From a virus, in IMG/VR virus record IMGVR_UViG_3300008108_000337, positions 1 to 64,000 of that record: a stretch of 64,000 bases of DNA. One strand, written 5' to 3'. The position numbers and the translations under genes were made by a program. The notes under the pieces were generated by a model. The model was not told the origin of the DNA. It saw nothing but the letters and a program-made list of their open reading frames with translations, and did no database searches. Shown piece by piece: positions 23,884 through 33,539 of this stretch (positions are counted from its first letter, which is position 1; every line of letters starts with the position of its first letter).

Positions 23884-24663
23884 TTATTTTCCCCAATGTT
23901 TTTCTCGGAGTTCGTAAATATCAATTGGTTCTCGTTTCATATGTGAACCCTGATTAAAATATGCACCCTTTTTCAAATAACCACCTAAAAGGTTTCTTCT
24001 AAATCTATTAGAGTTATTTGGTTCTGAACCATGAACGGTATGTGAATGAAGTAAAACTACTTCCCCTTTACGAAGGTAACCTTCTACCTTTTTAAAATCA
24101 TGTCCTTCTGGCATTACACAAGGTTTACCTCTTTCGTTTCTCCAAAACTTGGGATTACTTTTAGTTCTTTCTTCATCCACTTCAATTGGTAGAACTGGTA
24201 ATCGATGTGAACCTTCATAGTTCCACACTGCACCATTTTCGGGGTCATGATTATCTAATGCCAAAGCTGTATTGATAATTTCATTATGTCCACAACCAGT
24301 ATAGAATGCGTTTTGATGCATATCTCTACCCAACTGTCCCGGTGGTTTGAAATATGACCAAGTTTGTAAACCTACCAATTCACCTTCCATCAAGAACTCC
24401 ATTGCCTCGATAAGTTTTGGATGTGCAAAAATTGATTCTAATTTTGGTGATAATTTATGTGGATATGCAAACGGGTCCCATTCTCCCCACTCTTCACCAT
24501 TTTCTTTGGTAGTTAGAGCTCGTTCTTGTCGTAATCGTTCTAATTCATTGTTGATTTCATCACATTGCTCCTCGGTAAGGAGTTGTAATACTGTCCAACC
24601 TCTGTATCTCCAATCGAAGGTCATTTGTTGGATTTCTTCTTGTGTAAGATGTTTAAATGTCAT
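23884..24663 (-). CDS. PhyH-like 2-oxoglutarate/Fe(II) oxygenase with altered metal motif
   Basis: 259 aa. The fold of the phytanoyl-CoA dioxygenase family shows in GWTVLQLLTEEQCDEINNEL, then LGRDMHQNAFYTG (~112-122), NTALALDNHDPENGAVWNYEGSHR, and GEVVLLHSHTVHGSEPNNSNRFRRN (~200-224). The first iron ligands are normally H-x-D; here they are His116-Gln-Asn118, so the carboxylate is an amide. The distal His211 and an Arg for 2-oxoglutarate (R220 or R222) are present. Possible substrates include modified DNA bases, sugars or lipids. Preceded by a late-type promoter, so it may be made with the virion proteins. Confidence 0.75.
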   Translation of the reverse strand: MTFKHLTQEEIQQMTFDWRYRGWTVLQLLTEEQCDEINNELERLRQERALTTKENGEEWGEWDPFAYPHKLSPKLESIFAHPKLIEAMEFLMEGELVGLQTWSYFKPPGQLGRDMHQNAFYTGCGHNEIINTALALDNHDPENGAVWNYEGSHRLPVLPIEVDEERTKSNPKFWRNERGKPCVMPEGHDFKKVEGYLRKGEVVLLHSHTVHGSEPNNSNRFRRNLLGGYLKKGAYFNQGSHMKREPIDIYELREKHWGK

Positions 24664-24681
24664 AACTTGTTATTAATTTTA

Positions 24682-24689
24682 TATAAATA
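24682..24689 (-). promoter_or_regulatory. Late-type promoter box TATTTATA for the oxygenase gene
   Basis: Minus strand ATATATATTTATATAAAATTA, 19 nt before the ATG. Confidence 0.6.
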
Positions 24690-24693
24690 TATA

Positions 24694-25083
24694 TTACTTG
24701 TGAAATTGTAAAAGATTTGGTAAATAAAATTTTAAATTTGGTATTGTGTTATTTACTAATGAAATTGCTATTCTATTTGATTCTCTAACACCTTTATCTA
24801 ACACAGTACCACTTGAATCATATTGAGTTGTAATTGGACCTGAAATTCTCCATCTTATCAAAACTCCTGTGTATAAAGCATTCGATAAAATTTTACTATA
24901 TTCAGAATAATTTACTTCATATATAGTTGCACCTTTATCATTAGTTTTTTGAATAAAATATCGTGTAATCCATCCTCTCCCATAATCACTATTAGTTGGA
25001 CTTGGAAAATGGGTATCGATATCAGAATTCAATAAGAATAATGAATTAATTTTTAAATTTGAATATTTTTTATTATTATCCAT
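24694..25083 (-). CDS. Hypothetical virion-cluster protein, 129 aa
   Basis: Starts MDNNKKYSNLKINSLFLLNSDID. A beta-rich protein with YEVNYSEYSKILSNALYTGVLIRWRISGPI and VRESNRIAISLVNN. It lies one base after the large hub-like gene and is probably a minor baseplate or fibre-attachment protein; this is inferred from position only. Confidence 0.6.
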   Translation of the reverse strand: MDNNKKYSNLKINSLFLLNSDIDTHFPSPTNSDYGRGWITRYFIQKTNDKGATIYEVNYSEYSKILSNALYTGVLIRWRISGPITTQYDSSGTVLDKGVRESNRIAISLVNNTIPNLKFYLPNLLQFHK

Positions 25084-25084
25084 A

Positions 25085-27541
25085 TTATTTTAATTTCATT
25101 TTTCCACCCACCATAGTTGTCCACAATCCTTGATCTAAAGTGTGTGAAATACTAGTGACAGTAAATGCACATTTATCTCTATATTGAGCCGGTAAATCTG
25201 CTATTTCAAATAAATCACCAGTTTTAATACCAGAAACACCATGTATTTTAAAATCAAATGCTATTTCTACTAGAATATTATTTGGAGTTGTGGAATTTCG
25301 TAGATTTAAATCTAATTTTCTAAATAAGGTTGCATCTTGCCATGCACCTACTGCTACGATTTGTTCTAAAGTTGGATCGGCGGTTGTTTCTGCACTTAAC
25401 CCAAACCCAAAAACTCCAGCAAGTGCAGTAAATACGAAATTACCAACTGCTTTAAAAAAATCACTAAATGTACTTTTTGCAACATCTCTATTAATATTTC
25501 TATCCTTTATAGTAGGAACAACCGTAGCGTGTTGCATGAAAAGTTCATAATTTTGTTTTCTTGCCTCCTTTTCCGCTTCTTCGGCATCAACTGCTTCTGC
25601 CGGTTCATTATTTGGGTCCTGATTGGGATCTTGGGTAGTACGGTCTTGGGTTTCTTTAATTAAAGCTTCTTTATAATTAGCTATTATTTCAACAACTGGG
25701 TCTGGTTTAGAAGCAAATAATGCACCTGATTCTATTGGTAAATTACCTTCAGGTGAAGAATCGACAGATATACTATTACCTTCTGCAGCAGTTCTTTCAG
25801 CAATAATCATGTTCTTCATTGCAGCAGGAATTTCAAACGCAAATTGAGAATCTATAAAAGGACAATCTATACCACTTGAAAAAAATCCAGTTATACCATC
25901 TTTGTTGGGTTTTCCTTGAAAATTTAAATCAGCTATTTCAAGTTGGTATCTTCCTTTATTTTCAGATCTACGAGATGGTATTTGTACTATTTCAAAATAC
26001 CAAATTGAGTTTGCTGCAACAGAAACACCATTTAGTATTTCATAGTATATATCTTTAGCAACATAATTAGATTTTTCTAATACTTCAATAAAAAATTCAA
26101 AATTTACATACAAATCTTTTAAATACCCCCATTGACCAGATTCTGCAGTAAATGCAACTGCATCGGCTGGGAAAAGTGATGCATCTAATGCAGTTGTTTG
26201 TGGAAATTTAAATGAATTACCTGCCGGATCTTTTTGTTCTAAATTAACAGTTCTTTCTGGTTTTCCATCTGCATTCAATATAGGTCCTACTTGCTGAACG
26301 GTTGTTGCAGATAATGCTTGAGCCATTCCAAAATCAGGAGTTAAAGTATTAGGTATAATTAATTTACTACCATCAATAGAAAACATATGTGGATGTGCTC
26401 TACAAATAGTATCTCTATATTCTATTGCTAGTGGAAATGTTGGTACATCTGAACCACAAACCGATGCAACTGATTTTGTTTCATACGCAACTTTGTTTAA
26501 AATTTCAAAAGCAAGTTCTAAACGAATGTATGAATTTTCACTAACCAATGGCATTCCTGCCGGTACGGCAGCCTCTCCAGATGTAGAATTTTCTCCTTCA
26601 CCACCTTCTTGTTGTGTTGTTTCTACTGCAGTATCTTCTAATTCACCAATTAAATCTTTTCGAATTTCATCATCCATGTTGATAAAATTGGCTTCACTTA
26701 TAAATGAAATTCCTCTACTATCTACCTCATTTATTAGTTGTTTGACCCTTTCGGTTTTCTTGGCCATTGGTAAACGATTATACATTTGCATAAATAGAGC
26801 CAATCCAACATTTGATTCGGCAGTAGATTCGATTGTTCTGTTATCATATCGTTCACCACCTTCATTTTTTTTATCATCTTTTTTACCACCACTTCTATGT
26901 TGTTGTAAATAAGCTGCAACTTCACCTATTGATGTCAATTCAACTTTTAAAATATAAGTTTCACCAGTACTGGTAGTGAATCCACCATTTGTAATATACC
27001 CTAAAAATCCATCGTAGGTATAACCAGAAGCACTTTGTTTTTCTTTTAAGTGGTCATAACTGTTAAACTTTGCAATTTCACAAGGACTTAAATTAATTTT
27101 TTGTGAAATTGATTTTTCTATATTCCAACCAAATTCTACTAAAACGGTATATCCTGGCTCAAGAAAATACTTGGATAATTCTTCAGCTTGTTTTAAACTA
27201 AAACATTTAATCTGAAATTGTGATTTTCGTGTTAATCCACCATCACCGAAATCAATACCCATAGATTCAATGACAGGAGATGGTCTAAATCCTCTATCAC
27301 CTTCTACAAATACTGGTGTTCCACTAAAAGTGGTACCAATTCTACCTGATTTATTTGTATCACCGTATCTAAGTGAAAATGAATTATCTCCATCGGATGG
27401 AGTTGATTCTAATACCAACCCACTTGAAGATGAGATTCTCATCCAACCTTGTAATGAAGAAACACTTGCATTGTTTCCTGCTCTTGATTGAATAAGTTCT
27501 TTTATTTTTGGATTGAAATACGAATTAAAAGGAAATAACAT
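25085..27541 (-). CDS. Baseplate hub-like structural protein, 818 aa
   Basis: Starts MLFPFNSYFNPKIKELIQSRAG. The N-terminal third has ESMGIDFGDGGLTRKSQFQIKCFSLKQAEEL and FLEPGYTVLVEFGWN, typical of baseplate hub proteins of contractile tails; a long acidic loop (residues ~215-320) is inserted; the end GDLFEIADLPAQYRDKCAFTVTSISH...LDQGLWTTMVGG resembles the closing part of gp27/late-control-D-like hubs. It lies after the LysM protein and tape measure. Probably the central hub that holds the spike and tape. The assignment to gp27 is an inference from order and fold. Confidence 0.7.
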   Translation of the reverse strand: MLFPFNSYFNPKIKELIQSRAGNNASVSSLQGWMRISSSSGLVLESTPSDGDNSFSLRYGDTNKSGRIGTTFSGTPVFVEGDRGFRPSPVIESMGIDFGDGGLTRKSQFQIKCFSLKQAEELSKYFLEPGYTVLVEFGWNIEKSISQKINLSPCEIAKFNSYDHLKEKQSASGYTYDGFLGYITNGGFTTSTGETYILKVELTSIGEVAAYLQQHRSGGKKDDKKNEGGERYDNRTIESTAESNVGLALFMQMYNRLPMAKKTERVKQLINEVDSRGISFISEANFINMDDEIRKDLIGELEDTAVETTQQEGGEGENSTSGEAAVPAGMPLVSENSYIRLELAFEILNKVAYETKSVASVCGSDVPTFPLAIEYRDTICRAHPHMFSIDGSKLIIPNTLTPDFGMAQALSATTVQQVGPILNADGKPERTVNLEQKDPAGNSFKFPQTTALDASLFPADAVAFTAESGQWGYLKDLYVNFEFFIEVLEKSNYVAKDIYYEILNGVSVAANSIWYFEIVQIPSRRSENKGRYQLEIADLNFQGKPNKDGITGFFSSGIDCPFIDSQFAFEIPAAMKNMIIAERTAAEGNSISVDSSPEGNLPIESGALFASKPDPVVEIIANYKEALIKETQDRTTQDPNQDPNNEPAEAVDAEEAEKEARKQNYELFMQHATVVPTIKDRNINRDVAKSTFSDFFKAVGNFVFTALAGVFGFGLSAETTADPTLEQIVAVGAWQDATLFRKLDLNLRNSTTPNNILVEIAFDFKIHGVSGIKTGDLFEIADLPAQYRDKCAFTVTSISHTLDQGLWTTMVGGKMKLK

Positions 27542-27542
27542 A

Positions 27543-27830
27543 TTATCTGAAATTATTTAATATCTCTATATAATTTTTTGGAACTCTTAAAATAGTACCA
27601 TCGGGTACTGCAAATGGTGCATCGTGAATGTTGTTTGCAGTTGCAATAATCCACCATAGGGATTGATCTCCATAGTATTGATATGCAAGAGTATCCAATC
27701 TATCACCGCCCTGAGTCACGATATATATATCACTATCTCTTAATGGTATATTTGGGTATATTTTAGTTCTATATACCTCTCTGCCATCTTTTAGTTTTTG
27801 TATCTGATTTCTTTCGTATCTACTTGCCAT
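27543..27830 (-). CDS. LysM-containing baseplate wedge protein (gp53-like)
   Basis: 95 aa. The second half, YIVTQGGDRLDTLAYQYYGDQSLWWIIATANNI, is a LysM-type fold seen in T4 gp53 and in small tail proteins of other myoviruses. It should join baseplate wedges around the hub. Located between the tail-cap-like and hub-like genes with 2-16 nt spacers. Confidence 0.8.
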   Translation of the reverse strand: MASRYERNQIQKLKDGREVYRTKIYPNIPLRDSDIYIVTQGGDRLDTLAYQYYGDQSLWWIIATANNIHDAPFAVPDGTILRVPKNYIEILNNFR

Positions 27831-27846
27831 GATTTATTTTGTTATA

Positions 27847-30456
27847 TTACCAACTACCCCCTGCACCACCACCACCAAAGGAACCGCCTCCGAATCCTTT
27901 GAAAGTACTTGGGGCTACATTTACTTTTCCTGCATTCTTTGTTCCTGCTACTTGAGAACCTCTTTTTTGTGTTTGCAATATATTTTCACTTGCAGTCTTA
28001 TTGGTTTTCGGGGATGATTTTGTAACCGAACTTGTTGGTTTCGGTAATTCTTTATTTACATCAACACCATTCAATCTAGTTGCAACTGCATTTGGATAAT
28101 TAACAACTGTTATTTGATCGGAATATACGGTAATAAATTGTGTATAAGTAACTGATAAAGTACCTTTGTGTTTACTTGGTACAACTACTAAGTGTGAATA
28201 ATTAGTTTCAGATATTTTCTTTACACTATTTATATCATAAGTTGGGTCTGCCCAATACGAAAGAAGTACATCATCATCCACAAATGGGAATACCTTTTTA
28301 GCCTCGGTAAATCTTTGATCTAAATTAGCCAAAAATTCAGATGTAAATGCATCACTTGTTGTAATTGTACCACCTTGGTCTTGTTGTGGTGTAGATTCTG
28401 TTTTACCAGTTTCTAAATTAGTTTGTGGTTTATTTACACCAGCCTCTCTTGGTGGAGTTACTGCATTACCATTTTTATCAATTTTAAGATTTTTTCCAAA
28501 ATTTCCAGTTGCTGCTAATGCATCTGCTCTAGCCTGTGTTGCAATTGCATCATTTTGGAAAGGTGATGCATTAATAGTAGTACGAGCAGGTACAGCAGGT
28601 GTGGAAGTAGTGGAAGTAGGAGTTGGGGTTGTAGTGTTTGGAGAATCGGTATTTTGCACAGGTTCGGTTGCTACCGGAGTCACACCATTTGTAACTGATT
28701 CATTTATTTTATTAACAGCCTCATCCGAAAGACTAAAATTGTATAAAGCAATTCCTGAACTTCTATCTTCAATAAATTTAATAGTCATAGATACTTCAAT
28801 ATATCTTGGTAATAATAAACCAGCACTGTCAGTTTCCCAACTATTATTATCAGGAATACTATAAGAAAGAGAATCAATAAATCCAGTTTTATTTAAATAA
28901 ATATTTCCTAATCTAAATGTAATAATTGGAGGTTGCACATAATTTTTACCATCTACTGCTGCAAAGGATGGATATGTTTGTTGGGTTAAAAATTGTAATT
29001 TTTCCCAATTAGCTGCCAATTCTAATTTATTAAAACATACAACATTTAACACGAACTGAACACTTCGTTCAACACCAGTGTATGTATAAAATTTGTAAGG
29101 ATTTCCAAAAAAATTACTTGATTCCCAACTAGGTGTAGTTGATTCAGATAATCCTGTGATATAACTTCTAAAATGTACCGTTTTTGAATCTCTTAACGAT
29201 TTAAACCAAAGTGGAATTAAATCTCTTCCTTCCATTTCTGATAATTCTTCAGCAGAACGAATTTTTGCTGGGGATTGATTTATAAGGTCAAAACTATTAT
29301 CCAATCCATATACAGTTTTCCAAGTATTTTTCTTTCCTGAAAGTACTCCATAAGTATTTCCTTCGGTTGGGTTATATGCAGAATATACACCAGTATTATT
29401 TTTTCTATCAGAAAATCCATATTCGGTTTTTCCATATCTACCACCATTATCTTTTCTATCTACACCAAAAACTGGTGATACTAATGATAAATCGATAATA
29501 GGAGTATTTGCTTCTCGATAATCTTCTCGATAATTACCAAGAGTTTCGGAATATTTAAAATCAGGATTTGGTTTTGGATTACGAGTTTGTTCCTCAACCG
29601 CTTTATCTAATGCATCTTTACTTGCGTTAGATGTTCCTTTTAATTTGTTTTTTATCTCTACAGCTTCAGCACCAAGTTTTCTTTTTAATCTTTCTTTCTC
29701 TAATGAAGCTTTTATCAAAAAATCATTTGTTGCCTCTAATAATGGAGCCAAATCTTTTTGTTGTTGTGCTCTTTCTCTAGCTACACGAATTTTATCAGAA
29801 TAACTAAATTGAGATGAATACTCATACGCTCCATTTGCAGGTTGTGCTGTGTTTGCACCCAATGCATATGGGTCTCCCAAGAAAAAATCTCGTACTTTAT
29901 CTTTTACCAAGGATATACCTTGTCCTAAAAGTTGTTTTCCAATAGTTTGAGGGTTACCTCCCCCTGATTGTTTCAAAAATTGACCTAATAATGTTCCTGT
30001 TGCATCGTTTTTTATACGAGCGATGGTAATCATAGTATCAGGTTCTATGTTTCGTTGTAGTTCACCTGTGTTCTTTACATAAGTTGGTATTGTGAGTTGT
30101 GGAATACCCAATCGTGTGTTTATACCATCTCTGGCTTGATTTAATGAACTTACCTGTCCTCCAAATACAAATCTACCAAACCCACCACTAGTTATTTGTG
30201 CCAATCCTTGACCAACTACTCCACCATCCACCAACACTTGGTTGAGTCCGGTTGCTCGTTTCATTTGTTCTACTGCAGAAGTAGAACGGGTGGCAATACG
30301 AATAGATTGATTACCATATAGTAAAGGATTGTTTAATTCAACTGCAGAACGAGGTCTGATACCAGTTGTTTCAAATTCAACTAACGTATCTTTATCCGAC
30401 TCTACAGCCGTATCAAAGGTTGATCCTTTAAATAAATCTAATATCGTTTTTCCCAT
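27847..30456 (-). CDS. Baseplate / tail-tube cap protein, 869 aa (gp48/gp54-like)
   Basis: Starts MGKTILDLFKGSTFDTAVES. Has TGELQRNIEPDTMITIARIKN, an acidic-basic helical segment (~235-290), and a tube-like middle (residues ~400-560): KTVHFRSYITGLSES, SWESSNFFGNPYKFYTYTGVER and IITFRLGNIYLNKTGFIDSLSY, which resemble tube-initiator proteins. A Thr/Pro-rich linker leads to a second domain and a Gly-rich tail (KGFGGGSFGGGGAGGSW). It follows the tape measure, as gp48/gp54 follow gp29 in T4. The exact T4 counterpart is uncertain. Confidence 0.65.
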   Translation of the reverse strand: MGKTILDLFKGSTFDTAVESDKDTLVEFETTGIRPRSAVELNNPLLYGNQSIRIATRSTSAVEQMKRATGLNQVLVDGGVVGQGLAQITSGGFGRFVFGGQVSSLNQARDGINTRLGIPQLTIPTYVKNTGELQRNIEPDTMITIARIKNDATGTLLGQFLKQSGGGNPQTIGKQLLGQGISLVKDKVRDFFLGDPYALGANTAQPANGAYEYSSQFSYSDKIRVARERAQQQKDLAPLLEATNDFLIKASLEKERLKRKLGAEAVEIKNKLKGTSNASKDALDKAVEEQTRNPKPNPDFKYSETLGNYREDYREANTPIIDLSLVSPVFGVDRKDNGGRYGKTEYGFSDRKNNTGVYSAYNPTEGNTYGVLSGKKNTWKTVYGLDNSFDLINQSPAKIRSAEELSEMEGRDLIPLWFKSLRDSKTVHFRSYITGLSESTTPSWESSNFFGNPYKFYTYTGVERSVQFVLNVVCFNKLELAANWEKLQFLTQQTYPSFAAVDGKNYVQPPIITFRLGNIYLNKTGFIDSLSYSIPDNNSWETDSAGLLLPRYIEVSMTIKFIEDRSSGIALYNFSLSDEAVNKINESVTNGVTPVATEPVQNTDSPNTTTPTPTSTTSTPAVPARTTINASPFQNDAIATQARADALAATGNFGKNLKIDKNGNAVTPPREAGVNKPQTNLETGKTESTPQQDQGGTITTSDAFTSEFLANLDQRFTEAKKVFPFVDDDVLLSYWADPTYDINSVKKISETNYSHLVVVPSKHKGTLSVTYTQFITVYSDQITVVNYPNAVATRLNGVDVNKELPKPTSSVTKSSPKTNKTASENILQTQKRGSQVAGTKNAGKVNVAPSTFKGFGGGSFGGGGAGGSW

Positions 30457-30460
30457 CTAA

Positions 30461-33001
30461 TTAAGCAAATTGAGTTCCAAATTTATTATCGGTACTCGTT
30501 TCAGTTTTTTTCCTTACAACACTTGTAACCTTTGCACTATCCATATATACATCTTTATTTGCTAAAAATGCTGCTTTTAATTCTCGTAATTCTGCAATGA
30601 CACCTTCCATAGAAACCATCGGAGCCCCACCTCCTCCACTCATTGAATCTGCTAATCCTGCAGGATTTTTAGTTGCTATTAAGAAGTCATCAGGATGAGT
30701 TGATACAACTTGTCCGTTTTGGACTACACCATCATTTATCGATTCACCTGATTCATTTGTTGGTGGAGCAGCTGAGCCAAGTGTACCAAATGAAACGGTA
30801 TTAAGAAGGTCTCCTGCTTTAACTAATGGTTGGATAAGATATTCATCTATAACACTTGATATGGATTGAATACCTTCTGTCAAAAACATTATAAAATCCA
30901 TAACCGGAGTTAATACAAATGCTAAACCTTCTGCTATAAATCCAATAACTTCAAATATTTTTCCCATTCCCCAAACCATAAAATCTATAAAGTAACCCAT
31001 TGGTCCAGCATCTACTTGTGCGGCAAATAAATCACCTAACTTTCGAAATATCTCCATAATAGGTTCTATTGCTTCCATTGTTTTTGATTTTAATTCTTTA
31101 AATTTATCAAACAATGGTTGTAATCTTTCTACAACTCTTTGAATAGGTGTGATTAACATTTCTAATATCGCCCCACCTATTGCATATATTGGCCCAACTA
31201 CTGCCTGAAATACATCATTCATAGCACCAAGAACACCAAAAATTATACTGAATAACGCTCCAAAAAATTTCATTATTGGTCTTACAATTACACCCATATT
31301 TTTCATTTGGTCTAACAAGTTATTCATAATAGTTGAACCAAGAGGAGCCATCATGTCCATAAATCCAGTACTCAAAGAACTAACTTCATTTTTCAATGCA
31401 TCGGTTACTGATTGCATCTCTTGTTGTTTTGCTAGTTTATCGGTCTGTGCCTTTAAATCGGCCTCGGATAATTCGGATATATCTTTACCCGCATCAGCAA
31501 GAGCTAATGCAGCTGCTAAATTTTCTTTATCTAAAACTCCAAATCGTTCTCTAATTTTTTGTTGAGTTGCTAGAGATTCGATTGTCATATTACTTGCTTC
31601 TGCAATTTTTTCTTGTTCAAAGGAATTGAGTTTTGTTACATCACCTAACTTCATCACCTCATCAACCACAGCTTGTTGAGCACCAAGTACATCTTTGGTT
31701 GCTGCTAGTTGTCTTGCTCTACCAAAATTTAAATTTTGGCCTAACATAGCAGATGCTTCTAATTCAGATGATATAGATTTTTCAAAATCTAATAAATTAT
31801 CTGCTACTTTACCTGCTTCTCCAATAGAGGTTCCTAATTTAGCTGCTTCAACTGCTGCATTTCTTAATTCTTCAGCCGAACCTCCAAAGTATTTGTAAGC
31901 ATATTCGGAATTATCCGCCATATCCTTAATAACCTTATCAGGTGAAACACCTGCCAATTTGGCCATTTCAACAGTTTGACCTATTAATGCTTGAGATTGT
32001 TCTGCAGTTAAATCTCCAATGTTTTGGAATACTTTATTTAATTTCGTTGCTTCGGTTATCGAAACTCCAAAGTTCTTGTTTAATACTAAAATAGAACCCA
32101 TTACAGCTTCAGATGGTTGTTGTAATCCATCAAATGCATTTGTAAATTCGGCTGCTGCTTTTGCTGCGTTTTCGGCACTTACACCTAAATTAGCGAAATC
32201 AACATTCGTATTACGAATGTTTTGTTGCATTCCTCTTGTTTGGGAAACTAATAAACCAGTTTCCTCTCTAAAAGCTTTTGCTGCTTGGTCAAGTTCCGAG
32301 AATCTCTTTATTGCCATAGCGATTGTTGCCACTACTGCAGCAACTACTATTAATACTGCACCAATTGCAATTGCAGTTGCAGCTGCACCAGTTGAAAGAC
32401 CACCCATTGCACCTCTTAGAGCAGTTATAACACCTTGACCTTGCCCTAAATTACTTGCAAAATTTGTAGTAAATTGTTTTGATGCAACTCCTAATTGTTG
32501 TTTAAAAACCGAAGAACCCATTTTACCAAGTTTGGATAGCATACCACCAACTAGGGGAATTTCATCGAACGTATCAACTAAACCATCAAAAGCATCACCC
32601 ATGCTACTTCCTAACTTTTGTGCAGCATCATCTACCTTTTGTATAGTGGTTAATCTTTTTAAATCTAATTGTAATCCTTCATTTGTTATTTGTAAAGCAG
32701 CTACCCTTTGTTCAACATCTTTTCTATTTGCATCAGTAATACCTCTTTGGAGATTATTTATTGCCTTATTATTTTTTATAATTTGTTTTTGAACATCTTC
32801 GGAATCTTCTAAACTTTTTACCGAACTTTGTAAATTTTGAATATATTTTTTTGTAGCACTACTTATATCATTTGTGTTATTAATTTGGTCTTCTAAATCT
32901 TGAACTATTGCACCAGCTATTGATTGAGATACTCTTAATGCCTCATTATATTCATTTTGTAATTTTAGTATTTCTCTTTGTTGCTGGGAATTGTTTAACA
33001 T
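30461..33001 (-). CDS. Tail tape measure protein
   Basis: 846 aa. Begins with long coiled coils (LKLQNEYNEALRVSQSIAGAIVQD, residues 1-140), then hydrophobic segments typical of tape measures (ATAIAIGAVLIVVAAVVATIAM, around residue 215; GALFSIIFGVLGAMNDVF, around 580), Ala-rich repeats (AAVEAAKLGTSIGEAGKVADN), and a C-terminal domain. The length sets tail length and the protein is ejected with DNA. Position between chaperones and baseplate genes is classic. Confidence 0.88.
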   Translation of the reverse strand: MLNNSQQQREILKLQNEYNEALRVSQSIAGAIVQDLEDQINNTNDISSATKKYIQNLQSSVKSLEDSEDVQKQIIKNNKAINNLQRGITDANRKDVEQRVAALQITNEGLQLDLKRLTTIQKVDDAAQKLGSSMGDAFDGLVDTFDEIPLVGGMLSKLGKMGSSVFKQQLGVASKQFTTNFASNLGQGQGVITALRGAMGGLSTGAAATAIAIGAVLIVVAAVVATIAMAIKRFSELDQAAKAFREETGLLVSQTRGMQQNIRNTNVDFANLGVSAENAAKAAAEFTNAFDGLQQPSEAVMGSILVLNKNFGVSITEATKLNKVFQNIGDLTAEQSQALIGQTVEMAKLAGVSPDKVIKDMADNSEYAYKYFGGSAEELRNAAVEAAKLGTSIGEAGKVADNLLDFEKSISSELEASAMLGQNLNFGRARQLAATKDVLGAQQAVVDEVMKLGDVTKLNSFEQEKIAEASNMTIESLATQQKIRERFGVLDKENLAAALALADAGKDISELSEADLKAQTDKLAKQQEMQSVTDALKNEVSSLSTGFMDMMAPLGSTIMNNLLDQMKNMGVIVRPIMKFFGALFSIIFGVLGAMNDVFQAVVGPIYAIGGAILEMLITPIQRVVERLQPLFDKFKELKSKTMEAIEPIMEIFRKLGDLFAAQVDAGPMGYFIDFMVWGMGKIFEVIGFIAEGLAFVLTPVMDFIMFLTEGIQSISSVIDEYLIQPLVKAGDLLNTVSFGTLGSAAPPTNESGESINDGVVQNGQVVSTHPDDFLIATKNPAGLADSMSGGGGAPMVSMEGVIAELRELKAAFLANKDVYMDSAKVTSVVRKKTETSTDNKFGTQFA

Positions 33002-33012
33002 TTTTTAAAATC

Positions 33013-33264
33013 TTATCTAATGTTTAAAATAGCTTTGTATGTATGAGGAATTCTTTCTCCGTTTTTTTGCATTCTTTCTACTTTTTTACGAAGGGTATCC
33101 ATATCATTATCCAAACTTCTAGCAAGTTTCAAAAAATCGTCATCTTTTTCTAAATTTGAAACCATTTTTTTTCCAAAAATGTAATCAACAACACCTTCTT
33201 TCATATCGTGTTTTTTCGATATAAATTCTTTTATTTTATTTTTTTTTGTTTCAGTAAGTTTCAT
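33013..33264 (-). CDS. Hypothetical protein, 83 aa, between chaperone and tape measure
   Basis: Starts MKLTETKKNKIKEFISKKHDMKEG. Basic and helical, likely coiled coil (RSLDNDMDTLRKKVERMQKNG). It has its own late-type promoter just after a terminator. Position next to the tape measure suggests a tail-assembly role; function unknown. Confidence 0.65.
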   Translation of the reverse strand: MKLTETKKNKIKEFISKKHDMKEGVVDYIFGKKMVSNLEKDDDFLKLARSLDNDMDTLRKKVERMQKNGERIPHTYKAILNIR

Positions 33265-33289
33265 TTTAGTTTATCTCCAATTATACTCT

Positions 33290-33298
33290 AATAAATAT
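33290..33298 (-). promoter_or_regulatory. Late-type promoter (ATATTTATTAG variant)
   Basis: Minus strand AATATTTATTAGAGTATAATTGGAG, 26 nt before the 83-aa gene and immediately downstream of the terminator at 33302-33339. Confidence 0.55.
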
Positions 33299-33301
33299 TA
33301 A

Positions 33302-33339
33302 ATAAAAAAAAATGTGAGGAGTTTTACCTTCTCACATTT
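33302..33339 (-). terminator. Rho-independent terminator after the chaperone pair
   Basis: Nine-base-pair stem AAATGTGAG / CTCACATTT with a 12-nt loop, followed on the minus strand by a run of T. The stem overlaps the last codons of the frameshift ORF. Confidence 0.8.
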
Positions 33340-33539
33340 ACATTTGGGCCACTTACAGCTGATTTAGATTTCTGAGATTGTTTTACATCTTCTTGTTCTC
33401 TTTTTTTAGTATCTATCAATTGTTTGTAGTAGAAATTTCGTATGTGTATTGGTAATCGATAAACTCCTTCTTGAGTAAATCCATTACCAAAATAACATAA
33501 TTCAAAAATTTGTTTATGAAGTATAATTGAATAATTACT
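33324..33539 (-). CDS. Tail assembly chaperone second frame (gp51/T-like), reached by frameshifting
   Basis: An open frame of 71 codons with no ATG, GTG or TTG near its beginning: SNYSIILHKQIFELCYFGNG, then FTQEGVYRLPIHIRNFYYKQLI, a Lys/Glu helix and the end PNVNVRR. I recall similar proteins (NY..I....F..C..F..GFT...VY..P...RNFY..KL) from T4-like phages, called gp51 in cyanophages. It overlaps the stop of the gp26-like gene in the +1 (equal to -2) frame, and a slippery T7 run lies 12 nt upstream of that stop. Position between tube and tape measure is that of lambda G-T-type chaperones. A fused gp26-gp51 product is inferred. Confidence 0.7.
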   Translation of the reverse strand, partial: SNYSIILHKQIFELCYFGNGFTQEGVYRLPIHIRNFYYKQLIDTKKREQEDVKQSQKSKSAVSGPNVNVRR

